Shown: one piece after another, positions 9,150 through 17,338 of the stretch | Layout of the letters: every line of letters starts with the position of its first letter | Numbering within the stretch: position 1 is the first letter of the stretch | From: an uncultured Erythrobacter sp. | GTDB taxonomy: Bacteria; Pseudomonadota; Alphaproteobacteria; Sphingomonadales; Sphingomonadaceae | DNA: 64,000 nt | NCBI GenBank assembly: GCA_947488325.1 | Contig: CANKYZ010000001.1 | Location: 124,001 to 188,000, forward strand | Direction: 5' to 3' | Notes under the pieces: generated by a model | What the model saw: only the letters and a program-made list of their open reading frames with translations | Databases searched by the model: none | What the model was told of the DNA's origin: nothing | Program-made: the position numbers and the translations under genes

Positions 9150-9252
9150 GCGATTGAGCCATAAAGATGACGCAAGATCGCGCAAGGTGTCAGTCAATTG
9201 TTAACCAAGCTCGTAAGTGACACCTTGAAGTGAACCGATCTAACAAGGTCAA

Positions 9253-9843
9253 ATGTATGAAGCGCATCTTCGAACGGTTGGGGCAAAAGGGACAGGCGGC
9301 TTATGGTCAACCGCGCTGCATGCTTGTGCGGGCTGCCTGCTGATCGCTGGCGCCGCGCCCGTCTTCGCGCAGGACGCTTCACCGGTGACGGCAAGCGTCG
9401 AAATCGCTTCCGAAGTCACGCTGACCAAAACCCGTGATATGGATTTTGGGCGTATCATTGTCCCGGCCGCTGGTCGGATAGATATGACCGCCGAAGAAAC
9501 ACCGACCTGCACGCCGAACAATGGAATCACGCCCTTGGACGCCTGCACCAGTGCGAGCTTTGTGGGCAGTGCCGGAACGGCATTTCAGATTCGAATTTCG
9601 ACACCAATAGGTCGGCGAGCCATCCTTTCGGGACCAGGTCAGGATCTCAGATTGCGACGTTTAGCCGTTGGCGCTGGCGACGGCCTGACATTTACAGGCC
9701 GGACAAATCGGCATTTCGATTTCACCGTCACTGATGCAGATGGCGATTTTGAATTCTATGTCGGGGGCCGAATGCTATTCCGCAACAATCAGACACCGGG
9801 TCTCTATAGCGGGACCTTCACGATTGAGGTCGATTATCAGTAG
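9253..9843 (+). CDS. DUF4402 secreted protein (first copy)
   Basis: Exported protein of 196 residues. A hydrophobic stretch (ALHACAGCLLIAGAAPVFAQ) serves as signal peptide. The mature part starts ASVEIASEVTLTKTRDMDFG, contains the DFGRI segment, and ends with the hallmark TPGLYSGTFTIEVDYQ, which match DUF4402, a fimbria-like beta-sandwich family common in sphingomonads. An insert with two cysteines (TPTCTPNN and DACTS) may form a disulfide. A second DUF4402 gene follows about 500 bases downstream, and both carry GTTAACC 46-47 bases ahead of their start codons. Role probably surface or adhesion related; not established. Confidence 0.82.
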   Translation: MYEAHLRTVGAKGTGGLWSTALHACAGCLLIAGAAPVFAQDASPVTASVEIASEVTLTKTRDMDFGRIIVPAAGRIDMTAEETPTCTPNNGITPLDACTSASFVGSAGTAFQIRISTPIGRRAILSGPGQDLRLRRLAVGAGDGLTFTGRTNRHFDFTVTDADGDFEFYVGGRMLFRNNQTPGLYSGTFTIEVDYQ

Positions 9844-9964
9844 TTCCTTTTGGTAATTGCCCCGTGCGGAACGGGTACCAATCCGACAATAACTCCAGTT
9901 TCGATCCATCGATTGTGCGATGGATGATTGAACTGTGCCCGATCCGCGATTAACAATGCGGGCC

Positions 9965-10192
9965 ATGAACACTCCTCCGCCCGAAACCATCCTTGTCGAA
10001 ACTCGCCGCGTTAGTTGCGACGGCGCCAGCGCCATTCGCGCAGGCGAAGGCTATCGCCCAGCCGCGCTTGGGCATCCGCGCGTCTATCTGGAGATTGACG
10101 AGCATGGTTTTGTCGACTGCGGCTATTGCGACCGCCGTTTTGTGCTGAATGGCGGCCCGGCTGATGGCGTTAATCAGGCCGAGCTCGTATGA
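9965..10192 (+). CDS. NDUFS6-like zinc-finger protein
   Basis: Small protein of 75 residues. It contains VSCDG, GHPRVYLEI and CGYCDRRFVL, giving the Cys-His-Cys-Cys set of the zf-CHCC family. The mitochondrial relative NDUFS6 binds zinc in respiratory complex I, and alphaproteobacterial relatives are accessory complex I proteins; that role here is by family. The start at MNTPPPETILVETRRV (9965) fits the family length; ten further in-frame residues lie upstream. It sits alone between two DUF4402 genes and is not near a nuo operon. Confidence 0.88.
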   Translation: MNTPPPETILVETRRVSCDGASAIRAGEGYRPAALGHPRVYLEIDEHGFVDCGYCDRRFVLNGGPADGVNQAELV

Positions 10193-10347
10193 CGCTGTCA
10201 AAGATGGCATCCATGGCCCTTGCGAACGTTTGATTCCGCAGGATTCTGGCTGACGCAATATGGTTTCGCAATCCTGAGCGCGGTCTCAAATCATTGTTAA
10301 CCCATCGCCGGTAATACCACGTAGTTATGGATTACCGGGATACACCA

Positions 10348-10896
10348 ATGCATCGTTGGATTAAACGCTGCAGCTTGCTGCTTGCAGCCCTATTGCTGAG
10401 CGTGACGCCCGGTACGCTATGGGCACAGGGAACAACTGAGCAAGGCGAAGCGCAAGCTTTCCTTGTGACCCCGCTCAGCTTTGTGAAGCAAGATGATCTG
10501 GATTTCGGTCACATCATTGCGGGCAATACCGCAGGCACGATCACGATGAATTCCGCCGGGACGGTGACTACAACCGGCGGCGTGATCCAGGTGGACGGCA
10601 CACAGCAACTGGCCCGTTTTTGGGGGTTTGGAACATTTCTTCAGACCGTTCTGATCAATGCTGATGCCAATGCCTATATCCTAACTCGCGATGGCGGCAC
10701 AGAAACAATGACGATGGATCAGTTGTTGATTGGCAGTCAGCCCCCGATCATCATAAACACCAATCCACGCCGTTTTCGGATCGTCAATCCGGATGGGTTT
10801 TTCTCTTTTACCATCGCCGGACGGCTGCAGGTCGGCGCGAATCAGCCGCCGGGATTGTATTCCGGCGAATTCACGATTCAGCTGGAATACGAATAA
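10348..10896 (+). CDS. DUF4402 secreted protein (second copy)
   Basis: Exported protein of 182 residues. MHRWIKRCSLLLAALLLSV is a typical signal peptide with cleavage near LWAQG. The mature region starts AFLVTPLSFVKQDDLDFGHI and ends PPGLYSGEFTIQLEYE, matching the first copy and DUF4402. Unlike the first copy, no cysteine pair is seen in the mature part. GTTAACC at 10296-10302 lies 46 bases ahead of the start. Similar ends and diverged middles suggest old paralogues. Confidence 0.83.
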   Translation: MHRWIKRCSLLLAALLLSVTPGTLWAQGTTEQGEAQAFLVTPLSFVKQDDLDFGHIIAGNTAGTITMNSAGTVTTTGGVIQVDGTQQLARFWGFGTFLQTVLINADANAYILTRDGGTETMTMDQLLIGSQPPIIINTNPRRFRIVNPDGFFSFTIAGRLQVGANQPPGLYSGEFTIQLEYE

Positions 10897-10981
10897 ACGA
10901 CTGGGATTCGACCTCAAAAACAGTCATCTCGCGTTCAGAGACGACGCGTATCTTAGTGTAATTGAAACACAGGATAGCGCC

Positions 10982-11461
10982 ATGGTCAAACCCCTATCAA
11001 AGCTCGCCCCGAACACATTTACCAAAACCGCAAAACTGACAAGTGCTGGCAGCATTGCTGCATTCGCATTGGTCGCAGCCCAACCCACATTGGCTGATGA
11101 ACAGCCCGATAGCGTCGACACAGAAATCAGTGAGGGCGAACAACGCCTTGCTGAATTGCTCGAAGGGCGCGTTGCAGGCGAGCCGCAAAATTGCATCCGC
11201 ACTCGCCGCAATTACAATCTGACGGTGATTGACGATACCGCCTATGTCTATGGCCGGGGCAATACGATCTATGTTCAACGCACGCGCCATCCGAATAGAA
11301 TCGATCGTGATGATACCCTAGTTTCTCGGCGATTCGGCACAAGCCAGATTTGCAAACAGGATATCGTGAACACCATTGATCCGCTCAATGGCTTCTTCAC
11401 TGGTGCCGTCTTCTTCGAAGAATTCATCCCTTACACTAGGGTCGAAGAAGCCGACAGCTAA
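10982..11461 (+). CDS. Small exported protein of unknown function
   Basis: Protein of 159 residues, family not identified with certainty. After the N-terminal MVKPLSKLAP region a hydrophobic stretch (AGSIAAFALVAAQPTLA) serves as signal peptide. The mature part has QNCIRTRRNYNLTVIDDTAYVYGRGN and ICKQDIV, a two-cysteine pattern with a central 'DD.AYVY' strand that recalls DUF6491-type proteins, an uncertain comparison. The start is the ATG at 10982; the longer frame overlaps the preceding DUF4402 gene. It ends convergently with a four-base overlap into the next leftward gene. Confidence 0.65.
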   Translation: MVKPLSKLAPNTFTKTAKLTSAGSIAAFALVAAQPTLADEQPDSVDTEISEGEQRLAELLEGRVAGEPQNCIRTRRNYNLTVIDDTAYVYGRGNTIYVQRTRHPNRIDRDDTLVSRRFGTSQICKQDIVNTIDPLNGFFTGAVFFEEFIPYTRVEEADS

Positions 11462-11928
11462 GGGCGAAAACCCGATGCTGCCCTTGGCGGATTATGTTCC
11501 GCAGCGCCGGTTGCAGACCGGCGCTGCAAACTCTCGATCGAATTACGATATTGACTAAGAAGCCTGGCCGATCGGCGGTCGCCGGTTCGCATAAATTCGA
11601 TCAAACGGTCACCGGAATCATCAGTATCCCAAACATTGTCATTCTGAAGGATGTGTCGCACCTGCGCACGAAGTTCAGATAAAGGCGGAATGTCAGTGGC
11701 TGTTTCGCACTCTGGCGTTGCTACATTACTTTGAAAGATAACGGCCTTTGGTTGATCGGCTATCTTCGGCGGAGCGATCAGCGAATACAGCTCATCAAAA
11801 TCTTGATCGGCCATATTTTGATCTTCGATTATGTTCGCAGAGCCCTGTAGATTTCCGAAAACCCAGCCGCAATAACCAGAAGCGACGAGACTCAAACCCC
11901 AAACCTCTGGCGACAATACGAATTCCAT
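11458..11928 (-). CDS. Hypothetical protein
   Basis: Protein of 156 residues with no recognised family. The N-terminus MEFVLSPEVWGLSLVASGYCGWVFGNL is moderately hydrophobic and could be a membrane anchor; the rest is soluble with an acidic middle and a C-terminal Arg/Ser-rich helix (RRSARLLSQYRNSIESLQRR). The start at 11928 is preceded by AAAGGG. The frame remains open to 11985, and an internal Met (MADQDFDEL, 11814) is another possible start. A perfect 20-bp palindrome lies 19-38 bases upstream of the chosen start. Confidence 0.55.
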   Translation of the reverse strand: MEFVLSPEVWGLSLVASGYCGWVFGNLQGSANIIEDQNMADQDFDELYSLIAPPKIADQPKAVIFQSNVATPECETATDIPPLSELRAQVRHILQNDNVWDTDDSGDRLIEFMRTGDRRSARLLSQYRNSIESLQRRSATGAAEHNPPRAASGFRP

Positions 11929-11946
11929 ATTCAAGCCCTTTGCCGA

Positions 11947-11966
11947 TGACCCACCGCGGTGGGTCA
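11947..11966. promoter_or_regulatory. Perfect 20-bp palindrome, candidate operator
   Basis: TGACCCACCGCGGTGGGTCA equals its own reverse complement over all 20 bases. It lies just upstream of the start chosen for the leftward hypothetical gene. With no spacer and no following T-run it looks more like a dimeric repressor site than a terminator. The binding protein is unknown. Confidence 0.5.
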
Positions 11967-12106
11967 ATCTTCGCATCACAAGCATGTCCTCATGCTTCTT
12001 GAGAGCCGGGGTACGTTGAGACCTTTTCCCGACTAATTTGAAGAGCTTACCGGGATTGCACGAGCCGCGAAATTCGCACGGTCACCTATTTTTGGATTAA
12101 GCATAA

Positions 12107-12146
12107 AATTGCCCGCGTTCCTCTAAAGAAAGAAGCGCGGGCAATT
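12107..12146 (-). terminator. Rho-independent terminator after nitronate monooxygenase
   Basis: On the leftward strand AATTGCCCGCG pairs perfectly with CGCGGGCAATT (11 bp) around an 18-base loop, followed by TTTTATG. It starts 25 bases after the stop codon of the leftward gene ending at 12171. Confidence 0.85.
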
Positions 12147-12170
12147 GCATTTTGGCGCCAGGTTCTGCCG

Positions 12171-13148
12171 TTAACCGGCCTTTGCCATTCCATTCATGCG
12201 GTTAAGAATCGCATCCGCGTCTGACATAATTCCGTCGATCAGCTCTTTGCAGGACGGAATATCGTTAATTAGGCCAGCAACCATGCCACAACTCCAAGCG
12301 CCTTCATCCATGGCACCTTCCATCATGATCTTGGGATAGACGCCGGCCACTTCGGGAAGAATATCCTGGATGGTGATCGCATCGCCTAGCTCTTTTTCTT
12401 TTTCGAGCAGGCGATCGACCGCTTCATTGGCAAGAACACGTTCGGTGTTGCGTAGCGGGCGCATGACGAGTCGCGTGTCGAGCTCTGATGCTGCGACAAT
12501 GGCCTTTTTCACATTCTCGTGCACTGGCGCTTCTTGTGTGGCGATGAAGCGGGTGCCCATATTCATACCTTGTGCGCCCATGGCAAGGCTGGCGACGAGC
12601 GAGCGCCCATCGGCCATGCCGCCGCTTGAAACGAAAGGAATTTCCAGCTCATCGGCCGCGCGTGGCAGCAAAATAAAGTTCGGAATGTCATCTTCGCCCG
12701 GATGGCCGCCGCATTCAAAACCATCGACGCTTACCGCATCGCAGCCAATATCCTGTGCTTTAAGCGAGTGGCGAACGCTGGTGCATTTGTGGATCACTTT
12801 GATCCCAGCATCTTTCAGCGGACCAAGCAGTTCAACGGGATTGCGACCAGCGGTCTCTACCACTTTCACTCCGCCCTCAATTACCGCCTTCACCAGACCT
12901 GGATAATCAGGCGGGGTCAACGTCGGTAGGATGGTCAAGTTCACGCCAAATGGCTTGTCCGTCATATCATGGCAGCGCGCGATTTCATTGGCGAGCTTTT
13001 CAGGAGTGCCTTGGGTCAGGCCGGTGATGGTGCCCAGCCCGCCCGCATTGGAAACAGCCGCCGCCATTTCGGCAAAGCCGACATAGTGCATGCCGCCCTG
13101 AATGATGGGGTGCTCAATGCCGAACATTTCTGTGATGGCGGTCTTCAT
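12171..13148 (-). CDS. Nitronate monooxygenase (2-nitropropane dioxygenase family)
   Basis: FMN-dependent TIM-barrel enzyme of 325 residues that oxidises nitronates. The opening GIEHPIIQGGMHYVGFAEMAAAVSNAGGLG is the family signature. SVDGFECGGHPGEDD is the conserved His-containing active-site segment, and SSGGMADGRSLVASLAMGAQGMNMGTRFIAT is the phosphate-binding region. In some organisms relatives serve in fatty-acid synthesis (FabK), but the EC-GGH pattern and length favour nitronate monooxygenase. It stands alone between a terminator and a divergent-free gap, so it is probably monocistronic. Confidence 0.92.
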   Translation of the reverse strand: MKTAITEMFGIEHPIIQGGMHYVGFAEMAAAVSNAGGLGTITGLTQGTPEKLANEIARCHDMTDKPFGVNLTILPTLTPPDYPGLVKAVIEGGVKVVETAGRNPVELLGPLKDAGIKVIHKCTSVRHSLKAQDIGCDAVSVDGFECGGHPGEDDIPNFILLPRAADELEIPFVSSGGMADGRSLVASLAMGAQGMNMGTRFIATQEAPVHENVKKAIVAASELDTRLVMRPLRNTERVLANEAVDRLLEKEKELGDAITIQDILPEVAGVYPKIMMEGAMDEGAWSCGMVAGLINDIPSCKELIDGIMSDADAILNRMNGMAKAG

Positions 13149-13345
13149 AGGGCTATCCTCTCGTCATGTTACGATTTGCAACGGAGAGAAGCCGAATATA
13201 GGCTGTGGTGCAAGCGCGCTTTTGAGGGGGTTTAGCTGGAGCGACGCCTCAGATAATGCTCGCCGTAACGTCACAGTGAAATTAAAATTGGTCGATACGG
13301 GCGGTGCGCAGCCCGCGACTGGCGGGCATTGCAGAAAAACCGCCT

Positions 13346-14158
13346 CTATTTCGGCTTTGCAAATGTCAGGAAAATGCCTGCGACGATCAGCGCGCCGCCG
13401 ATCATCAGGCGCAAATCGAGCGGTTCGGATAGCAACAACACCCCACCCGCCGCAGCAACAACAGGCGTCGCCAATTGCACGCTGGCGACAGTGCCAAGGC
13501 CCAGACGCGGTGTTACCTTGTACCAGATCACATAACCCATCGCAGATGTGACCGTACCAGCAATCATAGCGAGCAACACACCGTTCCAACTGGGCAGCCC
13601 AGAATCGAGCCACAGCATCGGCAGAACCAGCGGCGTCGCCAACAGGAAATTTCGGGCCGTACTGCCCACCGGGTCACCGCTGTTGCGCCCGATCACGGTG
13701 TAGATGCCCCACGCGATACCGGCAGCACTCATTATCATCGCCGCACCAAGATTTACCGGATCGCTGCTCGGCGCAAGCAAATAAATGAGTCCCACCATCG
13801 CCAAGGCAATCCCCATCCATCCGAGCAGACGCAAGGTCTCGCCGCGCCAACATCCGATGGCGATGATGGTGGCCTGCACGCATGTGAACAGGATTAGCGC
13901 CCCGAACCCTGCGCCGATGCTAAGGTAAGCCAGCGAAAACCCGGCCATATAGACCGCCAGCGAAACTGCCCCAGGTGCATCTTTGATGCTCGGCCGCGCG
14001 CCGATCAGTGGCAACAGCACAATCGCGCCAGCGGCCAGTCGGATCGCGGAAAACGCCCCTGCCTCAATCGCTCCATCGGCCAGAGCCGCGCGCGCAAGCA
14101 GAGAATTGCCCGCAAATGCCAGAATCGCGATACTGGCGAGCACAAATGTAATGATCAA
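13346..14158 (-). CDS. DMT-family (EamA) transporter
   Basis: Inner-membrane protein of 270 residues with about ten hydrophobic segments in two halves, as in the drug/metabolite transporter superfamily. The first EamA unit begins MIITFVLASIAILAFAGNSLL, with the conserved EAGAFSAIRLAAGAIVLLPL; the second includes AAGIAWGIYTVIGR and ends LLLSEPLDLRLMIGGALIVAGIFLTF. Likely an exporter of small metabolites, substrate unknown. It is the usual length or slightly short for the family. The upstream neighbour on the same strand is 63 bases away. Confidence 0.88.
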   Translation of the reverse strand: MIITFVLASIAILAFAGNSLLARAALADGAIEAGAFSAIRLAAGAIVLLPLIGARPSIKDAPGAVSLAVYMAGFSLAYLSIGAGFGALILFTCVQATIIAIGCWRGETLRLLGWMGIALAMVGLIYLLAPSSDPVNLGAAMIMSAAGIAWGIYTVIGRNSGDPVGSTARNFLLATPLVLPMLWLDSGLPSWNGVLLAMIAGTVTSAMGYVIWYKVTPRLGLGTVASVQLATPVVAAAGGVLLLSEPLDLRLMIGGALIVAGIFLTFAKPK

Positions 14159-14221
14159 GCCGCGTATCGCAATTCTCCTGATGCAATCCGCCGCTCCCGG
14201 ATTGGTTCGACAATTAGAGGC

Positions 14222-15010
14222 TTAACCTTTGGGCCTAAGCAGTTTTTCCGGCCTGATTCGCCGGGCTTCGCCAAACATCGAATAGGTCTTGTTCACATAA
14301 TTCGACACATCAATGATGCTGTCGAGATACTTGGTCAGATCGTCAGTCATTTCCTGTTCGACCAGCCGGACATGTGTGCCCGGATTCTCCGTTTCAAAGC
14401 GGACATAGAACCACGGTTCACCGCGTTTCAATACGAGCGGCTGATTGATGTCATGCCATTCAAAACCCCAGCTAAGCGGGCGGGGCCAAATATGGATCGG
14501 GAAACGCCCGCCCATCTGCACGCCGGGACGTGGGGTTGGGAAATAGTCCAGATACGGCGCGGTCTGCACAACATAGCATGGCTGATCGGCGACAAAGACA
14601 TAAGGCGCGGTGATCTGGATGATCGGGCGTTCAGGATGACGCCACTCATTTTGCGGATGCATCACCAGCATATTGGCGCGGCCTTGCGGGCGCATCGCGG
14701 ATTGTTCACCATCGGCGTCAAGCAATTGCAACTGGCCATCAGCCTTGCGCCCAAAGGATAGCTTCAAATCAATGGGGCACGGAATGACAAAGTGTCGCCG
14801 GTCAAAATCAATCGCGGCAGGGCAAACTTGAACCGATTTGGCCGAAGATGGCTTTGGATCTTTGCGGGTGAAAGGCTTTGGAGGAGCCCAGATCGAGTCA
14901 CCGCCTTGTGGAAAGCGAACCGTCCAGCCAACCGTTACGCTGCGCGATTTACCCTGTGCCTCGTTCTCACGGGCGTCGGCATCTTCGGCAAATTGATCTT
15001 CCCAGCTCAT
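14222..15010 (-). CDS. Conserved protein of unknown function
   Basis: Soluble protein of about 262 residues, not recognised. No signal peptide or membrane segment. It is rich in Trp, Pro and aromatic residues, with segments such as PCYVVQTAPYLDYFP, FPIHIWPRPLSWGFEWHDINQPL and EPWFYVRFETENPGTH, which suggest a beta-rich fold. The start at MSWEDQFAED (15010) is preceded by GGAACTGGG; the frame is open to 15094, but that part would overlap the end of the endonuclease III-like gene. The tight spacing (31 bases) suggests cotranscription with that gene. Confidence 0.7.
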   Translation of the reverse strand: MSWEDQFAEDADARENEAQGKSRSVTVGWTVRFPQGGDSIWAPPKPFTRKDPKPSSAKSVQVCPAAIDFDRRHFVIPCPIDLKLSFGRKADGQLQLLDADGEQSAMRPQGRANMLVMHPQNEWRHPERPIIQITAPYVFVADQPCYVVQTAPYLDYFPTPRPGVQMGGRFPIHIWPRPLSWGFEWHDINQPLVLKRGEPWFYVRFETENPGTHVRLVEQEMTDDLTKYLDSIIDVSNYVNKTYSMFGEARRIRPEKLLRPKG

Positions 15011-15041
15011 CCCAGTTCCTGTGTTTTTGCGCGTTGCCACT

Positions 15042-15764
15042 TCATGCAGCGATCCGCCCGGTTTCGCAATCTTGGCGCGTAGGGCAATCTTCACAGATCG
15101 CTTTGCGGGGGCGGCAATAGGCCTGACCCAGCTTTTTCAGAAGTAAGTGATGTTCGTCCATATCAGCCGCGGTCCATTCCGCCGGAACAATCGGCATCAG
15201 CGCATCATAGGTGCGTGCAGTATCCGCCTTTGCTGGCACAATTCCCATTCGCTGCATGATCCGGCGGTGATGCCCGTCAATCACCATCGCGCGCCGTTCA
15301 AATGTGCTGGTATTCATCACCCCAGCAGAGTTCTTACGCGCGACGCCAGGCAGTGTTTCAAGCCACGTCATCGCTTCTTCGGTCGGTAGATTAGAGAGAT
15401 GTCGCAAATCGATCGAACCGCGTACTGCAATAATCGCGCTGAGGCACTGATTAAGCCGCGCTGCTGCAACTCTAGGGAAAGTCTGCCTTTGTAGCCGTGC
15501 CTCCAACTCCTCTACCGGAACAACCGCAATCGCTTCCCACAATCCGTATTCCGCTAGCAAGCTGTCGGTCGATGCATTGGAAGCTGCCGTCTTGGTCTGC
15601 GCTCCGATCACGCCGTGGACCAAGACCCAAACGGGATCACGACGCTTTTCTGGCGGTCGGATAATCCGGCCAAATCGATCAATCAACGCAGCCTGCAATC
15701 TGCGCAAAATATCGGTGCGCGGATCATCCCCTAGATCGAGCTGCACGGCGCACGCCCCAAACAC
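15042..15764 (-). CDS. Endonuclease III-like DNA glycosylase with Fe-S cluster
   Basis: HhH-GPD base-excision repair protein of 240 residues. The hairpin segment LPGVARKNSAGVMN carries the Lys equivalent to the catalytic Lys120 of E. coli endonuclease III, and VIDGHHRRI the catalytic Asp. The C-terminal CRPRKAICEDCPTRQDC gives the Cys-X6-Cys-X2-Cys-X5-Cys motif that binds a 4Fe-4S cluster. Compared with classical Nth, the GVGRK motif is GVARK and the sequence following Asp is altered, so it is probably a second nth-like paralogue. The start overlaps the upstream YdjM-like gene by 41 bases. Confidence 0.9.
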   Translation of the reverse strand: MFGACAVQLDLGDDPRTDILRRLQAALIDRFGRIIRPPEKRRDPVWVLVHGVIGAQTKTAASNASTDSLLAEYGLWEAIAVVPVEELEARLQRQTFPRVAAARLNQCLSAIIAVRGSIDLRHLSNLPTEEAMTWLETLPGVARKNSAGVMNTSTFERRAMVIDGHHRRIMQRMGIVPAKADTARTYDALMPIVPAEWTAADMDEHHLLLKKLGQAYCRPRKAICEDCPTRQDCETGRIAA

Positions 15765-16251
15765 ATAGGCTGGCGAGAATGACCGGCGCCCAAATCCAGC
15801 GCAGTTCCGACAGCACCGTTTCTAATCCGCGAGCGGACAAGAACCCGCGCCCGATAGGCGACACACGAACCGGCGATTCAGGCGCAAAGATCCGGGCATT
15901 GTCGAACGGCCAAAACAGCGCCGCACCCAGCCCGCCGTCGGTCAATGTATCGAGTAATCCGTGGCTTGCCATGGCAAAGGCTAGGAATGCAAACGCCGTC
16001 AGGTTGCGCGCTTCCTTCCACACCAGCGCCAATGCTCCGGTGCAAAGGGCAGCAAAAGCAATAGAGTGGGTCGCGCCGCGATGCCCCCATGTATCAGCGT
16101 AATCTATGCCAAGCCGGAATCCGGCGACGTCAGCGTCTGGCAACACCGCAAAGGCAGCGCCAGCAATCGCAAGTTTAGGAGATATTTGCCCACGCCCTGC
16201 CGCCACTGCGATCGCAAGTGGGACAATTGCATGGGTGAATATCGTAGGCAC
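15724..16251 (-). CDS. YdjM-like metal-dependent membrane hydrolase
   Basis: Integral membrane protein of 175 residues from the family of LexA-regulated inner-membrane hydrolases (YdjM, DUF457). Visible conserved residues are the N-terminal MPTIFTHAIVPLA with an early His, AVLPDADV with Asp residues, WGHRGATHSI with two His, and ASHGLLDTLTDGG. Four or so hydrophobic segments are seen. Biochemical role is not established. It overlaps the endonuclease III-like gene by 41 bases and lies 14 bases after the YceI gene, so a leftward operon is likely. Confidence 0.85.
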   Translation of the reverse strand: MPTIFTHAIVPLAIAVAAGRGQISPKLAIAGAAFAVLPDADVAGFRLGIDYADTWGHRGATHSIAFAALCTGALALVWKEARNLTAFAFLAFAMASHGLLDTLTDGGLGAALFWPFDNARIFAPESPVRVSPIGRGFLSARGLETVLSELRWIWAPVILASLCVWGVRRAARSRG

Positions 16252-16265
16252 TGGCTGCGGGGAAA

Positions 16266-16877
16266 TTACCGTTCGAAGGTCAGCGAAAAGGTCACAGGCA
16301 CAACCGGCGTGATCGAAGGAAGGCCAGCCAATTCCTGAAGCTGAGCCAATCCATCGGTCAACTCAAACCGACCCGCCTCAATAATCACAGGAGCGTCCGA
16401 AACCGCAAGTACGCGGTCCGCACCCACCCGCGTCACTATAACTTCGGTCCTGAAGGGAGCATCGATACCCTTAAGCGACAGTGTTCCATCCAAAGTCTGA
16501 GTCGTGCTTGCACCCACACCGAGCGAGGCAAACGCTGCCGGGTCGATTTGAGCGGTCACAGTTGCGGTTGGATTGTCGGCGACAACAAAGAAGACATCGC
16601 GCATCCGTTCATTGCGAATATCAATGCCAGTATCGACCGAAGCGAGGTCGATCTCAATACTCGCCGCACCATCGGCAGACACGGAGCCGGTCACGGTCTC
16701 AAACGAATTGACCTCCGCAATCTCACCCGACTTTATCGATACATAGGTCAACTGCGAGGCCTCTCCATCAACCGTCCAGGCACCCTGCGTAAGGGCAAGC
16801 GGTTCGGCCGGAGCCCCTGAGCAGGCCCCAAGCGCGAGGAATGTTGTGGCAACGGTGATGCGAATGGTGTTGGTCAC
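16266..16877 (-). CDS. YceI-like lipoprotein
   Basis: Envelope lipoprotein of 203 residues. The N-terminus MTNTIRITVATTFLALGACS contains a lipobox with Cys19. The mature domain has the YceI lipocalin-like pattern: WTVDGEASQLTYVSIKSGEIAEVNSF, then SIEIDLASVDTGIDIRNERM and FKG-like GTLSLKGIDAPF, ending VVPVTFSLTFER. Relatives bind isoprenoid-like lipids. The RNERMRDVFF segment is the usual 'R..HLRS..FF' box in altered form. It heads the leftward run toward the YdjM-like gene. Confidence 0.86.
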   Translation of the reverse strand: MTNTIRITVATTFLALGACSGAPAEPLALTQGAWTVDGEASQLTYVSIKSGEIAEVNSFETVTGSVSADGAASIEIDLASVDTGIDIRNERMRDVFFVVADNPTATVTAQIDPAAFASLGVGASTTQTLDGTLSLKGIDAPFRTEVIVTRVGADRVLAVSDAPVIIEAGRFELTDGLAQLQELAGLPSITPVVPVTFSLTFER

Positions 16878-16948
16878 TTATCGGTCTCTCTTACAGTTTT
16901 GCCGCATTGTCTATCACAAGTGGATCGGTGGACAAACGAAGCTTCGCA

Positions 16949-17335
16949 CTATGCTGCTGTGTGCGTCACAAAACTCATCTTGTTACCATCGGGATCACGA
17001 GCATAGGCGCCATAAAAGTCCGGCCCGTAAAGTGGCCGGGGGCCTGGTGCACCTTCGTCCGAACCACCATTAGCCAATGCGGCCGCATAAGCGACATCGA
17101 CCGCTTCTTTGCTCTCAACCGCAAAGCCAGCGGTATGACCATTACCAGAATCCGCTTGCTCGCCATTCTGCGGCTTTCCGACCCAAACACAAAATCCATC
17201 AGCAAACTTATAGCATTTGGTGAAACCGGGATATTCGACTTCGACTTTAGCGCCAAGGGCGACCATCACCGGGTCATAATACGCATAGGATCGATCAAGG
17301 TCATTGGAGCCCAATGTAATGTATTTGTGCGTCAT
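16949..17335 (-). CDS. VOC-family protein
   Basis: Cytoplasmic single-domain VOC protein of 128 residues. It begins MTHKYITLGSNDLDRSYAYYD and ends with ARDPDGNKMSFVTH, the second-half signature. GHTAGFAVESKEAVDVAY lies between. Function in this subgroup is undefined; relatives include dioxygenases, glyoxalases and resistance proteins. It starts three bases after guaA ends, so it is probably translated from the guaA transcript. A similar protein is encoded at 61917-62300, sharing the GGSDEG.PGPR segment. Confidence 0.85.
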   Translation of the reverse strand: MTHKYITLGSNDLDRSYAYYDPVMVALGAKVEVEYPGFTKCYKFADGFCVWVGKPQNGEQADSGNGHTAGFAVESKEAVDVAYAAALANGGSDEGAPGPRPLYGPDFYGAYARDPDGNKMSFVTHTAA

Positions 17336-17338
17336 TTC

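Noticed and set aside
13149..13345. Additional gene between the nitronate monooxygenase and DMT genes
   Set aside because: Only short frames overlapping the flanks are present, with no ribosome binding site or family signal.
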